DNA from: Oasisia sp. SBJ-2009
Lineage: Eukaryota > Annelida > Polychaeta > Sabellida > Siboglinidae
DNA length: 64,000 nucleotides
Assembly: GCA_964017155.1 (NCBI GenBank)
Contig: OZ024854.1
Coordinates: forward strand, 12,900,798-12,964,797
Direction: 5' to 3'
The notes beneath the pieces were generated by a model that was not told the DNA's origin, did not search any database, and worked only from the letters and a program-made list of their open reading frames with translations. Positions 58,590-64,000 of this stretch are shown here, piece after piece. Within the stretch, counting starts at the first letter, position 1. Every line of letters begins with the position of its first letter. The translations under genes were made by a program, and so were the position numbers.

Positions 58590-59104
58590 TGTTAATGCTA
58601 ACTATAACACAGTGACAACTGAATCAGAGACCCTTGTCCACAGAGGTAAAGGTAAGAAATTCATATATGTTGTTTGTTAAGTTAAGCCAAAAGGACCATA
58701 ATGAAATTCGTATGTTGCCCCTAGAGAAGAGACTATGCTAATGACTGCTAGAATCTTGTGAGGAAGTGTGACAGCTCAACTTCAAAGACAGCCTGGGAAA
58801 GATGGTAGCCTGGTGTTTGCTTGGAGTCTGACTAAAGAACAAAAGGGATATTGACCTATGGTCACAGGTCACTCACTTTCAGATGCTAATCCATCCTTTG
58901 GCACTGAGCAAACAAAAGTTGTGGTCACTGCTAGGCCTTAGGCAGACACCTGATGTTAAGTGCCTTCTTCAGTAATTAGCAATTGGGGCTACATCTACAT
59001 GAGCTTCCACCCAATGTCAGATCTATTGTATGTAATCTTAAAAATACAAGTAAACTATAAGGTATGTACAGTACTACATAGTCAGACTAGTTTGTTATCG
59101 CATT

Positions 59105-59669
59105 CAGTGCAAGATCATACTAACCACGTACAAAGCCAGTCATCCACTTGCGCCTAACTATCTCTCCGATATGCTCGAGTTCTACCAGTCAATCAGAACA
59201 TTGCGATCGTCATCAGAGTCCCTACTGGTTGTACACAGGGCACATCTCCGCCAGTTCGGTGATCGAGCATTCTGCATCACTGCTCCTCAGTTATGGAACG
59301 ATCTACCACGTAATGTGCGAACATGTGATTCATTATACCAGTTCAAAGACTCCTTAAAACTTATTTATTCAAAAGAACTTTTTACTCATGAACATTGACG
59401 GATGTTTTAGATTTTTAGGATTTATTTATTTATTATTCTAAGCTGCTTTTAGTACTTTTACATTTATAATATGTACTATTATTATTATTATACATGTATA
59501 TTTTTTATTATAAGTATATGTATTTTTATGATAATTTATTTTGATATTTGATGCCATGTTTTATGATTTTTTTTATAGTTTCTTTCTGTGATTTGTTGTA
59601 ACAGCGCCTTTGAACAAGGTAACTTGGATTTATGGTGCTATATAAATTGCTTTTATTGTTATTATTATT
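59105..59669 (+). mobile_element. 3' end of an L2/CR1-type LINE in integrin intron 1
   Basis: Plus strand encodes HPLAPNYLSDMLEFYQSIRT, then LRSSSESLLVV, FGDRAFCITAPQLWNDLPRN and FKDSLKLIYSKELF, stop at about 59396. The 3' tail has ACAGCGCCTTTGAAC and GTGCTATATAAATTG, ending in TTATTGTTATTATTATT. The end resembles that of the 21545-23985 LINE, so the same broad group. Confidence 0.88.
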
Positions 59670-62600
59670 CTACCTATTCCAAATATCCTAGAAAGGCTCA
59701 AATGTCATAGTATATTTTCAAATTGTATGACATGGCAGCATGGCGCTAGATACACAGACTATAGTTTTTATCCAATACTAGAACTTTGAGCCTCTTTAGA
59801 AGACAAGTTGACAATGATGAATGTATTACTAGTCAGACTTAAAACAAGAGAGAACACATCTTTCATATAGTAATACTAGCATTGTACACAACACATTTTA
59901 TTTTAAGAATAGTTTGCGATAATAAGTATTAACCACAATCAGGGGTAGAACTTCAGAATTTATATTACTAGACAGCAGGACTAGTAAAGACAAAAGGTTT
60001 ACTAGTCAGGCAAAAGATAAAAACAACCCAAATTTAAATTGTTACAATTGTGTTTAAAGTTGTTACAATGTGTGTTTATGCAACCCCAGTAAAAAACAAT
60101 GCAGAGTTCATAAAGGTAACAAAGTAGTAACAAAGAAATAACAAAAAGCATTAATGAAGAACTGAAGATATTATTTGTATTAAAAAACTCTGCAATTGAA
60201 AAACGATGCCAAATTGCAATTGTACCCAATGACTGGTAGTAACCACCCTACCAGATACAGAGCAGCCTACCATTATGAACTAGTAAAAGAACATGTAAAT
60301 AACCCAGACTTAGGCATCTTAGGTGCCAAAAAGTACTTCTTAATAAACTGGAACACATATGTACCTATGGTCCTATACTATAGTACACTATACTGTAGAC
60401 TAGAACAGTGCACACAGCATAGCTTTATGCAGACTCCCGTCCAGCCATCATTTGAACGGGTACACCCTTTGTGGAAGGGTTGAAATATGGGTGGACATGT
60501 AAACAATGAAGGAACAAAATAGGTCTTCTAAAACCACATATATATTATTGTCAGTTATGCTTCAGAAGTGAGTGTAGATGCCTAGATGGTGTCACGTAAG
60601 TGTAGTCCATTTCAGATCATCAGACACATTTAAAGTTTGTAAACTGACATAACAGTTAACATCCATGTGTCCACCAAAAACATGTGTGACTGGCAAAAAT
60701 CTGGTTCTGCCACTGTGCCACACAGATAGACTAGATACAGTTGACCAGACAAACTCTTCAATCAGTCCATTGTGTAGGCCTAATCCCCTTATCTTAACCC
60801 ACAATTCTAAGAAATGCTCTCTCCCACTGTCATTCGCAGTAGAACTCTTCTTTTGAGCAAGTGACAGGTGTTTTGCTGTCTTGCCCATCTGAAGAAACAT
60901 GTTTGCAATTAACCTGGTTCATTGGGGTTAGGCACATGGGAAGACTCCACAGGCTATTTGGGTACAGGGGTGGGGTAATCTTACTCTTAGTGACAAGAAC
61001 AGGTGGCATCCTTTGGTATCAAGTGTTGATGTTTTCCCCATATCACCATACTTGCACTGGATTAGTAGATCATCCAGTGTTGAACTACACTTGGAATGCC
61101 TTGATGTCTAATAATAGTTTAGTAACAAGTACTAACAACTCATGAATTATTGTACAATCTAAATGTGAGCCCCAGTTTCTTTCAATTTGACTGTTAATAA
61201 TAATGTGATAATTAGTTGTAGAAAAAGTTGTTTTTTTATTGTGAACTCTGATGTTTGAGTATGATGGCACTGACTGTAGTAAGGTGTAGTTAGGTGTATA
61301 TCAGACAGGGAAGTGAGAGAACCCATATACAAGCGTGTGTATGACAAACATATTTTTACATATCCTTGTGGAAACTGCATTATTGTCCATAGTATATTTA
61401 CAGAAATACATGTTGAATTTGACAAAATAATTTCTCCTTGATCCAAGTCTTTCTCAGATGTAGTTTATATTAATATGTTGGACCTATCTTCTTCATAAGC
61501 TTACTGAATGTGATTTTGTATTGCAATTTGATTTTAAGATCATTTCTGTCCATGTAATACAGCAGTAAACCAAACTACTGAGGCAGTACAATTCTTGAGG
61601 TGGCACAAACACTAAGAGTTAGTCTTTAGTACACTTTACAGAGCTCTTACACTTACCTTAGTTGAACTGCAATCAGTAGCAAGCTATTCTAGCAATTGGC
61701 ACCAGTGATAAATCCCTGCCTTGATTAGTGTCATTGATAAGGACTAGTCTGGTGGATCCAGTACATCAGCTGGGCTCGTGCAGTTGTGATACAATTAACT
61801 AGATACATCTACACAGGTAAACATACACATATTTGTATGTAGGCCTACTTATTTGTATAACTAAATATCAATTGTCATATAATTGTGTGTTTTTATCTGC
61901 AGTTCCTGTGACAGTTACTGCATATATCCCACTTTGATCATCCAACCCTGGCACTGGTTTCTAGCTACCCAGTGTGAGAGCATCTTCTGTGAATCTCTCC
62001 TACCTTAGCAGGGCTGACACTGATCAGACAGCCAGTGCTAAATATAGAGTTGTTGTAGAGAGAGGTGTAGGGTGGTGTAGGGCCAGTCACTGACCTTGAT
62101 AGATGGCTGACTGAGTGTGGGGGTGTCAGACACTTAGTCAGTTATTGTGAGAATGCAGATGGTACTTCATTGTACAAACCACTGAATGTGACTACATCTG
62201 TGTTCAAATAGAAAAAATCTCCACATGTAGAATACAGTGAAACATAGAAGGCATCTTCCAATTTCAGATTTGCTAAGATGAGTACATGATGCACATAACA
62301 TGTCCCTACACACATACTGTGGCATTCCAACCACCCACTACCCAGGTTCTGTTTCTGTTGTTCTTGAATAATGACACATCCTATTAAATGTGTTTCCATG
62401 TTGTTTTATATACAACAATACATGTAGTTGCAGCACTGAGGTGCTACTAGAAGTCCTTCTCAACATTGTTATATACCATGTTGCACTGCCATGGTGCCTA
62501 CTATGGGAACGCACCATTAGCTACTGCACTGGGTAGCTAGAGGCACTCTGATAATGATGGCGATGGCAATGACACTGAAACCACCCATCATCTGGCTGGT

Positions 62601-63218
62601 TGAGTGTGTACTACTGTGTAGCAGACCAGGCTAAGTAATATCATTCTGAGTAATATCATTACAGGGGTAGGGTTACAATAACTCACAGGGGCATCAGATG
62701 CTTATTGTTATGAACTTTTTTAGAATAAGTGGTGCATTATTATCCATTCCAGTCTTTTTTCCAGACATCACTCGCCAGTTTACTGTAAAGTTACCTACAT
62801 ACAATATATGAACAGTTGTATGTGAGATTTAGATACTCTCCTTAACGTTCAAACATGTTTAGTATAAAATTATGCTCTGTTTTAACAAGAAACATTGACA
62901 ATGGGTATCTCTTACCCTTTCATGTTAGTTAAGTATACAGTGTACACAGAAATAACACAATCATGTTTTCGCCTATTCTTGTGATGAAGTTAGGCATTTT
63001 AAGAAGACATTTAAAGTCACTGGATATGAGTGCTGCATTAATGAATTGAGTGCTAGTGCCAGTAGGTTTATACTCAATAGGATACTTAATGGTTTGGGAG
63101 ATTCAAATCTTACTGGAATCCAGTATATTGTATACAAAACATGACTATCACTACATCTTTCATGTCCATAGGTTGCTATTGTATGAATAGTACAGTAATT
63201 GTGTACTTGGTGCTTGTG

Positions 63219-63220
<2 letters not shown>
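59670..63220. other. Integrin intron 1, middle; nothing recognised
   Basis: AT-rich, short frames only; no integrin beta-propeller motif on the plus strand. Confidence 0.5.

Positions 63221-63221
<1 letters not shown>

Positions 63222-63303
<82 letters not shown>
63222..63303. repeat. (TA)n microsatellite
   Basis: About 80 bp of TA; a poly-C run follows at 63407-63423. Confidence 0.95.
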
Positions 63304-63306
<3 letters not shown>

Positions 63307-63423
63307 AACTGGTATATATGCAAGAACATAATTAAAAAAAAACATAGTTGTATTTCTAATAGCGCCATGTGTCAAATTGTACTTATAGTGTACTGTAGTA
63401 GGATCCTCCCCCCCCCCCCCCCC

Positions 63424-64000
63424 ACTGTTACACAACACAAACCTTCCTGATCATGTGATGTTTTACCATGGGATTGCAATGTATCTGAAGAAAGTGTGCC
63501 ACTGATGTCTAAACCAATTACAGTAGCTATGCTGGTGTAAATAAGACCTGACTTTGTTGACATTGCATAGTTGCATGTTGAGCATCTGTCATGGGTGCCT
63601 TTGTGTCCTTGTCAGCACTAAGTGTGGTGTCAGTCTGTTCTGTGGCTGTGGTGGGGGAGGGGGGTGGTGCTTAGATTATCATCTACACTGCACAACTCAT
63701 GTATAGGGTTGTAGTCATACCTTGAGGGTGCATACTAAGGGGTCGTGTCAGGTTAAAACTCAAAATAATTGTTATACAACTAAATGTCTACAGAGAACGG
63801 GTGGCCACATTTGCCAAGTTTAGCGAGTGCTCAGGGTGGAAATGTAGATTGAATCCAAAAAAGCCAAGTTTAGAGCCATGCTGATGTGTTGCTTTATGAA
63901 AATACATACAGAATAAATAGTTTTATAACTCCAGAGGTGTGTGGCTCTAGGCTCTTGGGCTAGTGTAACATTCCCTATGCCTACTCTGATACCTCACTGC
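63424..64000. other. Right edge, nothing recognised
   Basis: No exon or repeat family identified. Confidence 0.5.

Overview
This is a eukaryotic, animal window. Genes are split into short exons with GT-AG introns, and the protein families are metazoan: NIDO/AMOP/VWD/EGF extracellular proteins, a chitin-binding domain, an integrin alpha chain and BLOC1S1. The sequence between exons is full of microsatellites (mainly TA), minisatellites and decayed non-LTR retrotransposons. An invertebrate deuterostome, possibly a cephalochordate (amphioxus), is my best guess. The reasons are domain content, the integrin alpha/BLOC1S1 head-to-head pair, and minisatellites made from exon-intron boundaries. The species is not proved.

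Layout. (1) 123-9611, plus strand: the 3' part of a large extracellular gene with NIDO, AMOP, VWD, cadherin-like and EGF domains. I join 14 exons in one continuous phase into 798 residues; the 5' exons lie left of the window. (2) About 9.7-30 kb: gene-poor repeat-rich DNA with long simple arrays, a 5'-truncated L2/CR1-type LINE with an open 753-residue frame (21.5-24.0 kb, minus), a (GGGGAC)n array of about 135 units, and two copies of an unknown element (27.9-30.8 kb), one with an open 225-residue frame. (3) 30941-37610, plus strand: a complete five-exon gene with TATA box and poly(A) signal, encoding a secreted 291-residue NIDO plus chitin-binding (ChtBD2) protein. Its second intron carries a decayed LINE split by a DNA transposon. 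(4) 37.6-50.5 kb: repeats, LINE relics and hairpin elements, no gene recognised. (5) 50538-56433, minus strand: a complete four-exon BLOC1S1 gene. (6) 56816-56997, plus strand: the signal-peptide exon of an integrin alpha chain, 382 bp from the BLOC1S1 start codon, so the two probably share a bidirectional promoter. The rest of the integrin lies right of the window behind a first intron of more than 7 kb.

The most interesting observation is that two unrelated genes each carry a minisatellite built from their own exon 3' end plus 5' splice site, lying just downstream in the intron. In the NIDO/VWD gene a 33-bp unit, and in BLOC1S1 a 66-bp unit, repeat the last coding codons and the donor many times. 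Both unit lengths are multiples of three. Such arrays multiply splice donors, and in the first gene could add in-frame peptide.

All exon boundaries come from reading splice sites and phases by eye; no transcript or database was consulted.
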